64,000 bases of DNA from positions 124,001-188,000 of the forward strand of contig BDTX01000003.1 in assembly GCA_002897615.1 (NCBI GenBank). The letters are read 5' to 3'. Positions 16,639 to 23,980 of the stretch are shown here, one piece after another. A program made the translations under genes and the position numbers. A model generated the notes under the pieces. That model made no database searches and was not told the DNA's origin. It saw only the letters and a program-made list of their open reading frames with translations. The DNA is from a bacterium BMS3Bbin14 (lineage in GTDB: Bacteria; Desulfobacterota; Desulfobulbia; Desulfobulbales; Desulfobulbaceae). The first letter of the stretch is position 1. The number at the start of each line of letters is the position of its first letter.

Positions 16639-17049
16639 CTAATCCTTGCGGATGAACTGCCGGATCTTCCTGCGCTCCCGCTTATCGGGTCTCCTCTCCG
16701 GGGCCGGGGCCGCCGCGTTCAGCAGGCGCCGTTCATCGCGGGACCGTTCGCGGCGGCGGATACTTTCATCCGTCTCCAGGTACAACGTCCGGGCCAGTTC
16801 CGCCGGCCCCCGGCGGGAACTCAACTGTTGCACGAGCACAACAAACTCGAGCATGCCCCGGCGGACACAGAGTTCATCGCCGACCTGGACCGGCCGGGCC
16901 GGTTTGCTGCGGCTGCCGTTCACATGCACATGGCCCCCGCTCACCGCCCTGGCCGCCAGCGACCTGGTTTTAAAAAACCGCGCCGCCCAGAGCCACTTGT
17001 CGATTCGCACCTTTTCCTCCGCCGGCAGACGGCGTTTGACCTCAATCAT
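16639..17049 (-). CDS. hslR: S4-domain RNA-binding heat-shock protein Hsp15 (HslR)
   Basis: A 136-residue protein with an S4 RNA-binding domain at about residues 15-75: RIDKWLWAARFFKTRSLAARAV, GGHVHVNGSRSKPARPVQVGDEL. The basic C-terminal tail (ERRPDKRERRKIRQFIRKD) is typical of Hsp15, which rescues stalled 50S subunits carrying nascent chains. It is the first gene of the minus-strand group with the purine and pyrimidine genes, but a family-1 repeat separates it from them. The start codon follows no strong Shine-Dalgarno (TTATAAGTTGAAATG). Confidence 0.87.
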   Translation of the reverse strand: MIEVKRRLPAEEKVRIDKWLWAARFFKTRSLAARAVSGGHVHVNGSRSKPARPVQVGDELCVRRGMLEFVVLVQQLSSRRGPAELARTLYLETDESIRRRERSRDERRLLNAAAPAPERRPDKRERRKIRQFIRKD

Positions 17050-17375
17050 TTCAACTTATAAAATGTTCCCGGGAAAAGTCCGATCTCAGGGGTTTTGATC
17101 AACGTAACTATTTGAAATCATTAAATACGAGTCTGGCTTTTCACGAGACTATTTAATATAAGCTACCATACTTTTCTTCTTCCATCAAACAAAGTTAAAA
17201 TCTGAATCCGCGAAAGAATGACCGCGATGAGACGCTTTATTGTTAAAGCAACAACTATTTGCCATTGATCCCCAGATGCAGCCTGCCGGAACATCCCGTT
17301 TCCGCTTGACGCTGCTTACCATGCAAGTTGCGGAATTTCACCAAAACCAAAGAGACTTGTATCGAATATGTTGCA
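17050..17375. other. Intergenic region between hslR and the beta-helix gene, no gene seen
   Basis: These 326 bases are AT-richer than the neighbouring genes. Around 17202 the string TCTGAATCCGCGAAAG weakly recalls a family-1 repeat end but has no partner. No open frame with family character and no RNA gene was recognised. Confidence 0.5.
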
Positions 17376-17404
17376 TTGACTTACATTATGTAATCCCCTA
17401 CAAT
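17376..17404 (+). promoter_or_regulatory. Sigma-70-type promoter for the beta-helix gene
   Basis: TTGACT (17376-17381) and TACAAT (17399-17404) are spaced by 17 bases. The spacer holds a small dyad (TACATTATGTAAT). Transcription would start near 17411, leaving a leader of about 134 bases. The leader opens with a perfect small hairpin AGGAGC-AAAAAG-GCTCCT (17411-17428) and later has two purine-rich runs. A leader of this length could carry regulation, but I recognise no known riboswitch. Confidence 0.65.
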
Positions 17405-17544
17405 TAAAAAAGGAGCAAAAAGGCTCCTGATCATTCAAGGCGGCCGGTTCGGAATCGTGCCAGGATTCAAGAGGGAGGAGAGCGGTGCAAGGGACCGGGC
17501 GTAACGTATTTTTTCGCAGGATAATCAAACAGGGAGGGAATGTA

Positions 17545-19074
17545 ATGAAAACCGGAAAAATGGTCTTACTGGCAGCGCTGGTGTTGTTTTTAGGCGCTTA
17601 CTCCGCACCGGCGGCAACGATCATCGTCAACCCCGGCGACAGCATACAGGCTGCCATCAGTGGGGCCCCAAACGGCTCGACGATCAAAATCAAGGCGGGA
17701 ACGTATACTGAAGAAATCACTATTGCCAACCAGTCCGGGCTGAAGCTGATCGGGGCCGGCGCGGGCAAAACCATTATCGACGGCATCGGCAGAACCGGGG
17801 ATGTGGTCACGATCAATAACTCAAAGAAGATAACCCTGCAGCAGTGCACCATCAGAAGTGGAGGCAACAACAACGTTGTTATTAATTCCAGCCACAGGGT
17901 GAAGATTCTCCGCAATTGGATCCTGCACGCAGCCAATTATGGAATAGCTGGGACAGGCACCAAGCTGCTCATCCAGGGCAACGGGATCGCGGACAGTGGA
18001 CAAGACGGCATATATGTCCGGGGATATCATACTCTCATAGTCAAGAATATAATCCTCCGCAACGGCGTCAATGGGATAACGGACTATGGCACCAGTGATA
18101 AAATCATCAAAAACATAGTGGGCGGCAACAACACGGACGGAATAGCAATCGGGGGCGGTTCCGTGACAACTCAGCTCAACACGGTTACGGACAATGGCGG
18201 TTTTGGAATCAGGGAGGCAGAGGCAATTGGGTCGGCCCACCAGAATGTCTACATGAAAAACACCGTGCAGCGGAATGTTGCCGGCGGCATACTTGTGAGT
18301 GCTGGCGCCATGGTCATCAAGAATACGGTCACCGATAATACCGGGGACGGTATTGACGGGGCCTGGTCCGGCAACACCCTGATCAGCAATATCATTAAAG
18401 ATAACAGCGGCATGGGTATTTATCTTGTCGCCGACGGCCACTACCTCAAAGGGAACCTGGTGACCGGTAATGGTGGGCGAGGTATCTATATCGATGCCAG
18501 TGGAACTACCGGCATGAGCCAGGTTCTCAAGAATAAAGTACTCAACAACGGCAGCAGCGGTATCATGTTAGATGGTTGCAATCTCTCTATCGTCAGCAAC
18601 AATTTTTGTGCCGGCAACTCTACTCTTTTTTTAGCTGCTGGCATCTACGGCGGCACGGGCAGTATGGCGGTCATCTATACCAAAAACAAGGTAAATAATA
18701 ACGCTGCCGGGATGACGATGACGGGGGGTGGAATCTTTGATTACGTCGCCCGAAACGTCGTTGCGAATAATCCGATTTTCGGAATTCACGCCAATGGCGG
18801 CCAGATGATGACATTTGAGAAAAACGTGATCATCGGCAATGGACCGGCGGGAGGATTGCTTGGATTTGGTTCCTCTCTTGTGTCAAAAAACAGGATCCTC
18901 AACAATACGGGCAATGGTATTGATGCCAGTGCCAGCAGCGGATCAGCGAGTTTAATTGAGAGGAACATCGTCAAGGGAAACGGGGACGGCGCGAGCACTT
19001 TCGATCTGTACGACTCTACTTCGCCGACGGATGACTGGTGGCAAAAAAACCAATATCTCACCGAGAGCCTCTAA
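17545..19074 (+). CDS. Secreted right-handed parallel beta-helix repeat protein
   Basis: A 509-residue protein with a Sec signal peptide (KTGKMVLLAALVLFLGAYSAPAA) and then about eighteen short repeats of the form I-x-x-N-x(3-5)-G-I-x-V/A, for example TLIVKNIILRNGVNGITDYG. This is the coil pattern of parallel beta-helices such as NosD/PbH1 and pectate-lyase-like proteins. The first region, ATIIVNPGDSIQAAISGAPNGSTIKIKAGTYTEEI, is the common capping strand. It is likely periplasmic or extracellular and may bind or cleave polysaccharide. No catalytic residues can be assigned. A strong ribosome-binding site (AGGGAGGG) precedes the chosen ATG. An upstream start at 17485 would hide the signal peptide. 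Confidence 0.82.
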   Translation: MKTGKMVLLAALVLFLGAYSAPAATIIVNPGDSIQAAISGAPNGSTIKIKAGTYTEEITIANQSGLKLIGAGAGKTIIDGIGRTGDVVTINNSKKITLQQCTIRSGGNNNVVINSSHRVKILRNWILHAANYGIAGTGTKLLIQGNGIADSGQDGIYVRGYHTLIVKNIILRNGVNGITDYGTSDKIIKNIVGGNNTDGIAIGGGSVTTQLNTVTDNGGFGIREAEAIGSAHQNVYMKNTVQRNVAGGILVSAGAMVIKNTVTDNTGDGIDGAWSGNTLISNIIKDNSGMGIYLVADGHYLKGNLVTGNGGRGIYIDASGTTGMSQVLKNKVLNNGSSGIMLDGCNLSIVSNNFCAGNSTLFLAAGIYGGTGSMAVIYTKNKVNNNAAGMTMTGGGIFDYVARNVVANNPIFGIHANGGQMMTFEKNVIIGNGPAGGLLGFGSSLVSKNRILNNTGNGIDASASSGSASLIERNIVKGNGDGASTFDLYDSTSPTDDWWQKNQYLTESL

Positions 19075-19101
19075 GGATAACGTCAAGGAAACAAAACCGG
19101 G

Positions 19102-19135
19102 AACCGGGGGATGACGCTGGACTCATCCCCCGGTT
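19102..19135 (+). terminator. Hairpin terminator after the beta-helix gene
   Basis: A 13-bp perfect stem, AACCGGGGGATGA and its inverse, encloses an 8-base loop. The downstream side ends in TTTATTT. It stands 28 bases after the beta-helix stop and before the next gene's start, so transcription of the SurA-like gene must read through it or begin inside this gap. Confidence 0.75.
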
Positions 19136-19151
19136 TATTTATGGAAAAGCC

Positions 19152-20048
19152 ATGAAAAAAATAATATTGATCGGCGGCGTCCTGGTCATAGGAGGGGCCG
19201 CCGTGGTTTTTTCGCTCATGCGGGGTCCCCTGACCCCGGAGCCCCGGAACCAGACAACCGGGATGACCCGCGCGACCGCGCCGGTTTCCCCGGGGCCGGC
19301 AGTCCTGCCGCCCGGCAAGGCGGGCGGGGCGGCCATCCCGCATCGTTCCGGCCCGCCGGCCAGGAAAGACAAGGTGGCTGCCCCCGGGTCCATACCGGGA
19401 CCCGGCAGCGGCGCCGGGGCCCGGCAGGAACCGGCAGCCGGGGAAAAACCGGCCGCCGTTCTTGCCACGGTTGCCACGGACCCGGGCGCGGTCGCGGCAA
19501 CCGTCAACGGCCGGCCGGTCAGGATGACCGATGTCATGCCCCCCGGAGTCCTCAATGCGGGCGCCCGGCTGCCGAAGGGCACCTATAACGCGTTCGTTGA
19601 CCAGGCGGTCAACGCAAGCCTCCTGGTTCAGGCGGCCCGGGAGATGGGGATTGCCGACGACGAGGACATGGCCCGGATAAGCGAGAACATGAGAAGCGAA
19701 CTGGCAGAGGTTTCAGACAACGAGTCGCCGAAGGAGATTGACTGGGAAGTCAAACATTTCACCAGGACGGCCGTCATCAACGAGCTGTTAAGGCAGAAGG
19801 GGCTGACGGCGAAGATGGTAGGGGCTGACGAGGTGCAGGAATACTACGATGGCCATAGTGATGAATATGACTGGCTGCGGCAGCGTGAAGCGGCCAGGGG
19901 CGAGACAAATCCGGAGCAAGTAGAGAGGAGAGTCAAAGAGCAGATCAGGCAGGATTTAATGTTACCCCGTGCCCGGGAAGCCCGGAAAAAACAAAAAGCC
20001 TATATCGAGACCCTTCGAGAGGGCGCCGATATCAATCTTGCGAACTAG
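19152..20048 (+). CDS. SurA-N-like periplasmic chaperone domain protein (no PPIase domain)
   Basis: A 298-residue protein with an N-terminal membrane anchor or signal (KKIILIGGVLVIGGAAVVFSLM), a low-complexity Pro/Gly/Ala linker to about residue 115, and a C-terminal region resembling the SurA N-terminal chaperone: AATVNGRPVRMTDV, then helices with YNAFVDQAVNASLLVQAA and VKEQIRQDLMLPRAREARKKQKAYIETLREGADI. In SurA/PpiD proteins a parvulin domain would split these helices; here it is missing. It is likely a periplasm-facing, inner-membrane-anchored holdase. The ATG at 19152 is chosen because the longer reading starts inside the previous gene. Confidence 0.65.
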   Translation: MKKIILIGGVLVIGGAAVVFSLMRGPLTPEPRNQTTGMTRATAPVSPGPAVLPPGKAGGAAIPHRSGPPARKDKVAAPGSIPGPGSGAGARQEPAAGEKPAAVLATVATDPGAVAATVNGRPVRMTDVMPPGVLNAGARLPKGTYNAFVDQAVNASLLVQAAREMGIADDEDMARISENMRSELAEVSDNESPKEIDWEVKHFTRTAVINELLRQKGLTAKMVGADEVQEYYDGHSDEYDWLRQREAARGETNPEQVERRVKEQIRQDLMLPRAREARKKQKAYIETLREGADINLAN

Positions 20049-20053
20049 TATTG

Positions 20054-20092
20054 CCCTCACCCCAACCCTCTCCCGGCGGGAGAGGGAGTTGG
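20054..20092. repeat. REP-like CCCTCACCCC... palindrome
   Basis: Six bases after the SurA-like stop, CCCTCACCCCAACCCTCTCC is followed by its partial inverse. The core is a 9-bp perfect stem CCCTCTCCC/GGGAGAGGG with a 3-base loop (20067-20087). Sequences of this wording are common intergenic repeats in many proteobacterial genomes (from memory). It may also act as a transcription end or an mRNA stabiliser. Confidence 0.6.
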
Positions 20093-20281
20093 CCGCATTT
20101 ATCACCAGGACCGGCGCGCGGAATTCAGGGAATTCCGTCCTCGGAACCTGCCCTCCCGGCCGACTTCACCTGCAAGTATCCCCACCCAATCGATACCCGG
20201 TTTTCCGGACTGCATGGTTATTGGCATTGGCAATGCCGGGCTAAATGTGATAGCTTAAGGGCCATAATCCGCTCCTGATAT

Positions 20282-21040
20282 ATGTTGCGGGGACAACACC
20301 CAATCATGAAACTGCAAACCGTCGGCATTAAAAACTTCACCTGCCCCGTCAGCATCCGGGAAAAAATCGGCTCCCGGCAGCAGACGGTGGCGACCATCAG
20401 CATGCAGGCGGCCATGCCAAGCCGCTTGCGCGAATCCTGCGTCCCGGTTTTCACCCACGTCCTCGGCAAGTACCGCGAGGACATCAGCGCCACCATCTTC
20501 CCGGCCATGCTCGCCGAGGTACGGGAACGGCTGCAGGCCGAAAAAGCGCGGATGACCATGTCGTTTCCCTACTTTATTGCCAAACAGGCCCCGGTAACGC
20601 AGACCGGCAGCCTCATGGAATATCAATGCTCCTTTATCGGCAGCATCAACGAAACGGCGGGACTCCAGCTCTCGGTCCAGGTGCCGCTGACCACCCTCTG
20701 CCCCTGCTCCAAGGAAATCAGCAGCGCCGGCGCCCACAATCAACGGGCCGAGGTAACCCTCACTGTCCGGGCGCCGAGATTCATCTGGCTGGAAGACCTG
20801 ATCAGCCTGGTTGAACACTGCGGCTCATGCGAGCTGTATGCCCTGCTGAAGCGGCCCGATGAAAAATTTGTGACCGAGGCGGCCTATGCCAATCCCATGT
20901 TCGTCGAGGATGTGGCACGCATGGTGGCCCAGCAGGCCCTGGCACATCCGGATATCGCCCGGTTCTCGGTGAGTGTCGAGAGTTTCGAGTCAATCCACAA
21001 GCACAGTGCCTACGCCCTGGTAAACAGCGACGACCTGTAA
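20282..21040 (+). CDS. folE2: GTP cyclohydrolase FolE2 (type IB)
   Basis: A 252-residue GTP cyclohydrolase IB, which makes dihydroneopterin triphosphate for folate using a metal other than obligate zinc. Family marks are VGIKNFTCPVSI near the start, PLTTLCPCSKEIS (about residues 138-150) with the catalytic Cys, and the C-terminal FSVSVESFESIHKHSAYA. A stop codon lies two codons upstream, so the start is at 20282 or at the Met of MKLQTVGIKNF (20306). The first eight residues are not family-like. The stop codon TAA falls in the left end of a hairpin repeat. Confidence 0.88.
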   Translation: MLRGQHPIMKLQTVGIKNFTCPVSIREKIGSRQQTVATISMQAAMPSRLRESCVPVFTHVLGKYREDISATIFPAMLAEVRERLQAEKARMTMSFPYFIAKQAPVTQTGSLMEYQCSFIGSINETAGLQLSVQVPLTTLCPCSKEISSAGAHNQRAEVTLTVRAPRFIWLEDLISLVEHCGSCELYALLKRPDEKFVTEAAYANPMFVEDVARMVAQQALAHPDIARFSVSVESFESIHKHSAYALVNSDDL

Positions 21041-21147
21041 CTGGCCCAGCTGCACTCCATCTTCGGGCGATCAGGCCGCCTCACATAGACAAGCTATAGA
21101 TTCGGTGGCCTGCTTACCCGAATATGAAGCACATCTGGGCCAGTTAC
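21037..21147. repeat. Family-2 hairpin repeat, copy 1 (~111 bp)
   Basis: The ends GTAACTGGCCCAG and CTGGGCCAGTTAC are exact inverses, and the imperfect pairing continues to about 41 bases per arm. The apex reads CATAG-ACAAG-CTAT. The element starts on the last bases of folE2 so that its GTAA end contains the folE2 stop codon. It shares ends (GTAA/TTAC), overall length and apex with the hairpin at 42301-42409, though the arm sequences differ. Confidence 0.7.
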
Positions 21148-21225
21148 CTGGACGGTCCGGGCGGGAAGATGATCGCGGTCGTCGTGGTTGAGAACCGCTT
21201 TGAAAACCCACGGCAATCATCTCTT

Positions 21226-21352
21226 CCTGGACCCGTGAACGTTCGAGAACGGTGCAGATGCAAGGCGGCGACGATGTTGATTATCCTGATGTGATATCAA
21301 GGAGTTGACAACGCAGCAGCTGCGCCGTTATCGGGCGCTCACGGATTCAGGT
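21226..21352. repeat. Family-1 TIR repeat, copy C (short form, 127 bp)
   Basis: Left end CCTGGACCCGTGAACG, right end CGCTCACGGATTCAGGT, with the same interior as copy B (GAGAACGGTGCAGATGC, GTTGATTATCCTGA, TGATATCAA, GCGCCGTTATCGGGC). It fills the space between convergent genes. The stop codon of the dehydrogenase gene on the minus strand (TGA of ACCTGA) is the first part of the right terminal repeat. Confidence 0.92.
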
Positions 21353-22810
21353 CTTGTCAAGGCCCCCGAGGCAGAGGTATTTTATTTCCAGGTATTCTTC
21401 AATCCCGTATTTTGAACCCTCGCGGCCGATGCCGGATTCCTTCACCCCGCCGAAAGGTGCCGCCTCGGTGGACATGATGCCCGTATTAATGCTGACCATG
21501 CCATACTCCAGCTCTTCGGCTACCCGCCAGATCCGGCCTACGTCGCGGCTGTAAAAGTAGGAGGCCAGGCCGTAGGGGGTGTCGTTGGCCATGACAATGG
21601 CCTCCTCTTCCGTTGCAAAAGAAAAAAGCGGCGCGACCGGGCCGAAGGTCTCCTCCCGGCTGATCAGTGCGTCAGGAGTGACATCAAGCAAGATGGTAGG
21701 TTCGAAGAAAAAACCGTTTCCCTCGATTCGTTTGCCGCCGCAGCCGATACGGGCCCCTCTGCTCAGGGCATCCTCGATCTGTCTTTCCACCTTCTGCACG
21801 GCGTCCAGGCTGATAAGCGGCCCCTGGTTCACCCCTTCCGTAAAACCGTTACCCACTGTCAGTCCGGCGGACACGGCCCGGATAAGCTTGTCGGCAAAGG
21901 TCTGATAGATGCCCTCCTGGACCAGGAACCGGTTGGCACAGACACAGGTCTGCCCGCTGTTGCGGTATTTGGAGGCAACCGCTCCCGCCACGGCCTCGTC
22001 CAGGTCCGCGTCGTCAAAGACGATAAAGGGGGCATGACCGCCCAGCTCCAGGGATATCTTTTTCACCGTGGACGCGCAGGCCCGCATGAGCTTTTTGCCG
22101 ACCTCTGTTGAGCCGGTAAAACTCAGCTTGCGGACCACGGGATTGCCGGTCAGTTCCGCCCCGATTTCCACGGCCGGGCCGGTCAGGACATTAAAAACGC
22201 CGGCCGGCATGCCGGCCTCTTCGGCCAGCCGGGCCAGAGCCAGGGCGGAAAAAGGCGTCCGCGACGCCGGCTTGACCACTACCGGACAGCCCACGGCCAA
22301 GGCCGGCGCCGCTTTTCTGGTAATCATGGCGGAAGGAAAATTCCAGGGCGTAATGGCCCCGCAGACGCCGATTGGTTGTTTTATAACGACAATGCGTTTA
22401 CCGGCCTGGGCCATGGGGATGGTATCGCCGTAAACCCGTTTGGCTTCCTCGGCAAACCACTCGACAAAATTCGCCCCGTTGGCGATCTCGGCGCGTGACT
22501 CGACCAGCGGCTTGCCCTGCTCGACGGTCATAATGACCGCCAGGTCCTCCTGATTCTCCATAATCAGTTCATACCAGCGCCTGACGATTCGGGAGCGCCG
22601 CCGCGCGGTCAATTGCCGCCAGGCCGGCCAGGCCGCTTCCGCGGCGGCAATGGCCGCCCTGGTTTCATCCCGCCCCATGACCGGCACATGACCGACCGAC
22701 CCCCCCGTGGCCGGATTGTACACCTCGAAGGTCTTACCGCTTTTGGCGTCGATCCACTCTCCGGCGACGAAACACTGTTGTCTGAAAAGCTCAGGATTTT
22801 TTAACCGCAT
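21347..22810 (-). CDS. gabD: NAD(P)-dependent succinate-semialdehyde dehydrogenase
   Basis: A 487-residue aldehyde dehydrogenase. Cofactor and catalytic motifs are present: TPWNFPSAMITRKAAPALAVG, FTGSTEVGKKLM, Glu255 in LELGGHAPF and nucleophile Cys289 in NSGQTCVCANRFLV. The pattern PFGGVKESGIGREGSKYGIEEYLEIKYLCLG at the C terminus is characteristic of the GabD branch, which oxidises succinate semialdehyde to succinate. The start at 22810 has the ribosome-binding site GAGGT. A longer reading adds non-family residues. The stop codon comes from the adjoining repeat, so the last residues (LDKT) may be borrowed or trimmed. There is no transaminase nearby. Confidence 0.86.
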   Translation of the reverse strand: MRLKNPELFRQQCFVAGEWIDAKSGKTFEVYNPATGGSVGHVPVMGRDETRAAIAAAEAAWPAWRQLTARRRSRIVRRWYELIMENQEDLAVIMTVEQGKPLVESRAEIANGANFVEWFAEEAKRVYGDTIPMAQAGKRIVVIKQPIGVCGAITPWNFPSAMITRKAAPALAVGCPVVVKPASRTPFSALALARLAEEAGMPAGVFNVLTGPAVEIGAELTGNPVVRKLSFTGSTEVGKKLMRACASTVKKISLELGGHAPFIVFDDADLDEAVAGAVASKYRNSGQTCVCANRFLVQEGIYQTFADKLIRAVSAGLTVGNGFTEGVNQGPLISLDAVQKVERQIEDALSRGARIGCGGKRIEGNGFFFEPTILLDVTPDALISREETFGPVAPLFSFATEEEAIVMANDTPYGLASYFYSRDVGRIWRVAEELEYGMVSINTGIMSTEAAPFGGVKESGIGREGSKYGIEEYLEIKYLCLGGLDKT

Positions 22811-22954
22811 GCCGGTACCTCGTTTACAAACAGGCCCTTCAACTCCAGCCCGCCTGCCAGACAAGTAGCTGAATCAAACCGTTTTTTATTGTGAAAAAAA
22901 TCAGGTGTGATACAAATAAAATAAAGAACTATAGTTTGTTACAAGCCTGATTCC

Positions 22955-22983
22955 TTGATCAAAAAAATAAAATTCAATATACT
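22955..22983 (+). promoter_or_regulatory. Sigma-70-type promoter for the PilZ pair
   Basis: TTGATC (22955-22960) and TATACT (22978-22983) are spaced by 17 bases in an AT-rich stretch. The predicted start of transcription near 22990 leaves a leader of about 50 bases. The translation start has only a weak ribosome-binding site (ACAGG). Confidence 0.6.
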
Positions 22984-23041
22984 GGCTTAGCTGACGTTTT
23001 CAAGCGTAATTATAAAATATTATAGAGATAATCAACAGGCT

Positions 23042-23434
23042 ATGATCACAGAAATGCGGCGGTCAAAACGCTATAACGATTTCATAGCCATCTCCATCGT
23101 TGTCCGGGATGGAATCCGGGGGACGACAAAGGCGGGCCCCTTGTCAGGCAGAATAATTAATATATCAAGACATGGGGCCTGTTTACTTATGCCCCGGGTC
23201 GAGAACAAATCATATCATCTCTTTCACTCCACCAGGCAGGATGATTCTTCATTCCTGGAGCTCAAGGGCACGATTCAGCGCTACCCGGATAAATTTAGAA
23301 TCCCGGCTCGGCCGGTCTGGCTCGAGTCCTTTAATATGGACGATATAGAGGCGTTCAACATGGGGGTTGAGTTTATGCTCAGTGCCGAAGGAGAGCGGAT
23401 GACCATGATTATCGAGGCCGTGAATAAAAAATGA
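23042..23434 (+). CDS. PilZ-domain protein 1 (c-di-GMP binding)
   Basis: A 130-residue single-domain protein. The two c-di-GMP motifs are visible: RRSKRY near the N terminus (R-x3-R type) and GRIINISRHGACLL (D/N-x-S-x2-G type) at about 39-52. PilZ proteins change shape on binding c-di-GMP and act on partners controlling motility, polysaccharide or secretion. It overlaps the next PilZ gene by four bases (ATGA), and the two proteins are clearly paralogous. No effector domain is attached. Proximity to glycan genes is suggestive only. Confidence 0.75.
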   Translation: MITEMRRSKRYNDFIAISIVVRDGIRGTTKAGPLSGRIINISRHGACLLMPRVENKSYHLFHSTRQDDSSFLELKGTIQRYPDKFRIPARPVWLESFNMDDIEAFNMGVEFMLSAEGERMTMIIEAVNKK

Positions 23435-23877
23435 TTACAGACCTGCGACAATCAAAACGCTACACTGATTTCCTGCCCATCTCCGTGTCTGCCAAGTCCG
23501 GCATCAAAAACAGCTTTGTCGCCGGCCCCTTTTCCGGCCGGATTGTTGACATCTCCCGCCACGGGGCCTGTCTGCTCATGACCCAGGTCATGAGCAAATC
23601 ATTTCACATCTTCCACTCCACCAAGGAAGACAATTCGTTGTTTCTTGAGCTGTATATCAACGTTCCGCCGGATCTGGTCGCCTTTGTGGTGCCTGCCCGG
23701 CCGGTCTGGATGAACACCTTCAACATGGAGGATATCCGGGCATTCAAGCTGGGAGTCGATTTCTTAATGAATCCCGACGGTGAAAAGATGAAGCATCTGG
23801 AACGGATCATGGGGCAAAAACAGAAGCAACGCGAGGAAAACTGGAAATCTATGACCATGGCCAAAAAAATCGAATAA
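23431..23877 (+). CDS. PilZ-domain protein 2 (tandem paralogue)
   Basis: A 148-residue paralogue of the preceding protein. It has LRQSKRYTDFLPISV and GRIVDISRHGACLL as c-di-GMP motifs, the shared sequence IFHSTKEDNSLFLEL and PARPVWMNTFNMEDI, and a charged C-terminal helix (KHLERIMGQKQKQREENWKS) that copy 1 lacks. Four-base overlap with copy 1 implies coupled translation and perhaps a heterodimer. The pair most likely arose by tandem duplication. Confidence 0.75.
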   Translation: MITDLRQSKRYTDFLPISVSAKSGIKNSFVAGPFSGRIVDISRHGACLLMTQVMSKSFHIFHSTKEDNSLFLELYINVPPDLVAFVVPARPVWMNTFNMEDIRAFKLGVDFLMNPDGEKMKHLERIMGQKQKQREENWKSMTMAKKIE

Positions 23878-23980
23878 AATGCCGACGGTCATGTCCGGCA
23901 AGATGCGCCATTTGTCACCGGACAGGACACAATTGTTCCCCTCCCCGGCAAGTTAACTTTTTCCGTAACATAGGCCGAGG

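Noticed and set aside
21037..21147. Integron attC site (long imperfect hairpin)
   Set aside because: The ends are GTAA/TTAC rather than the RYYYAAC and GTTRRRY boxes, and there is no integrase gene or cassette array.
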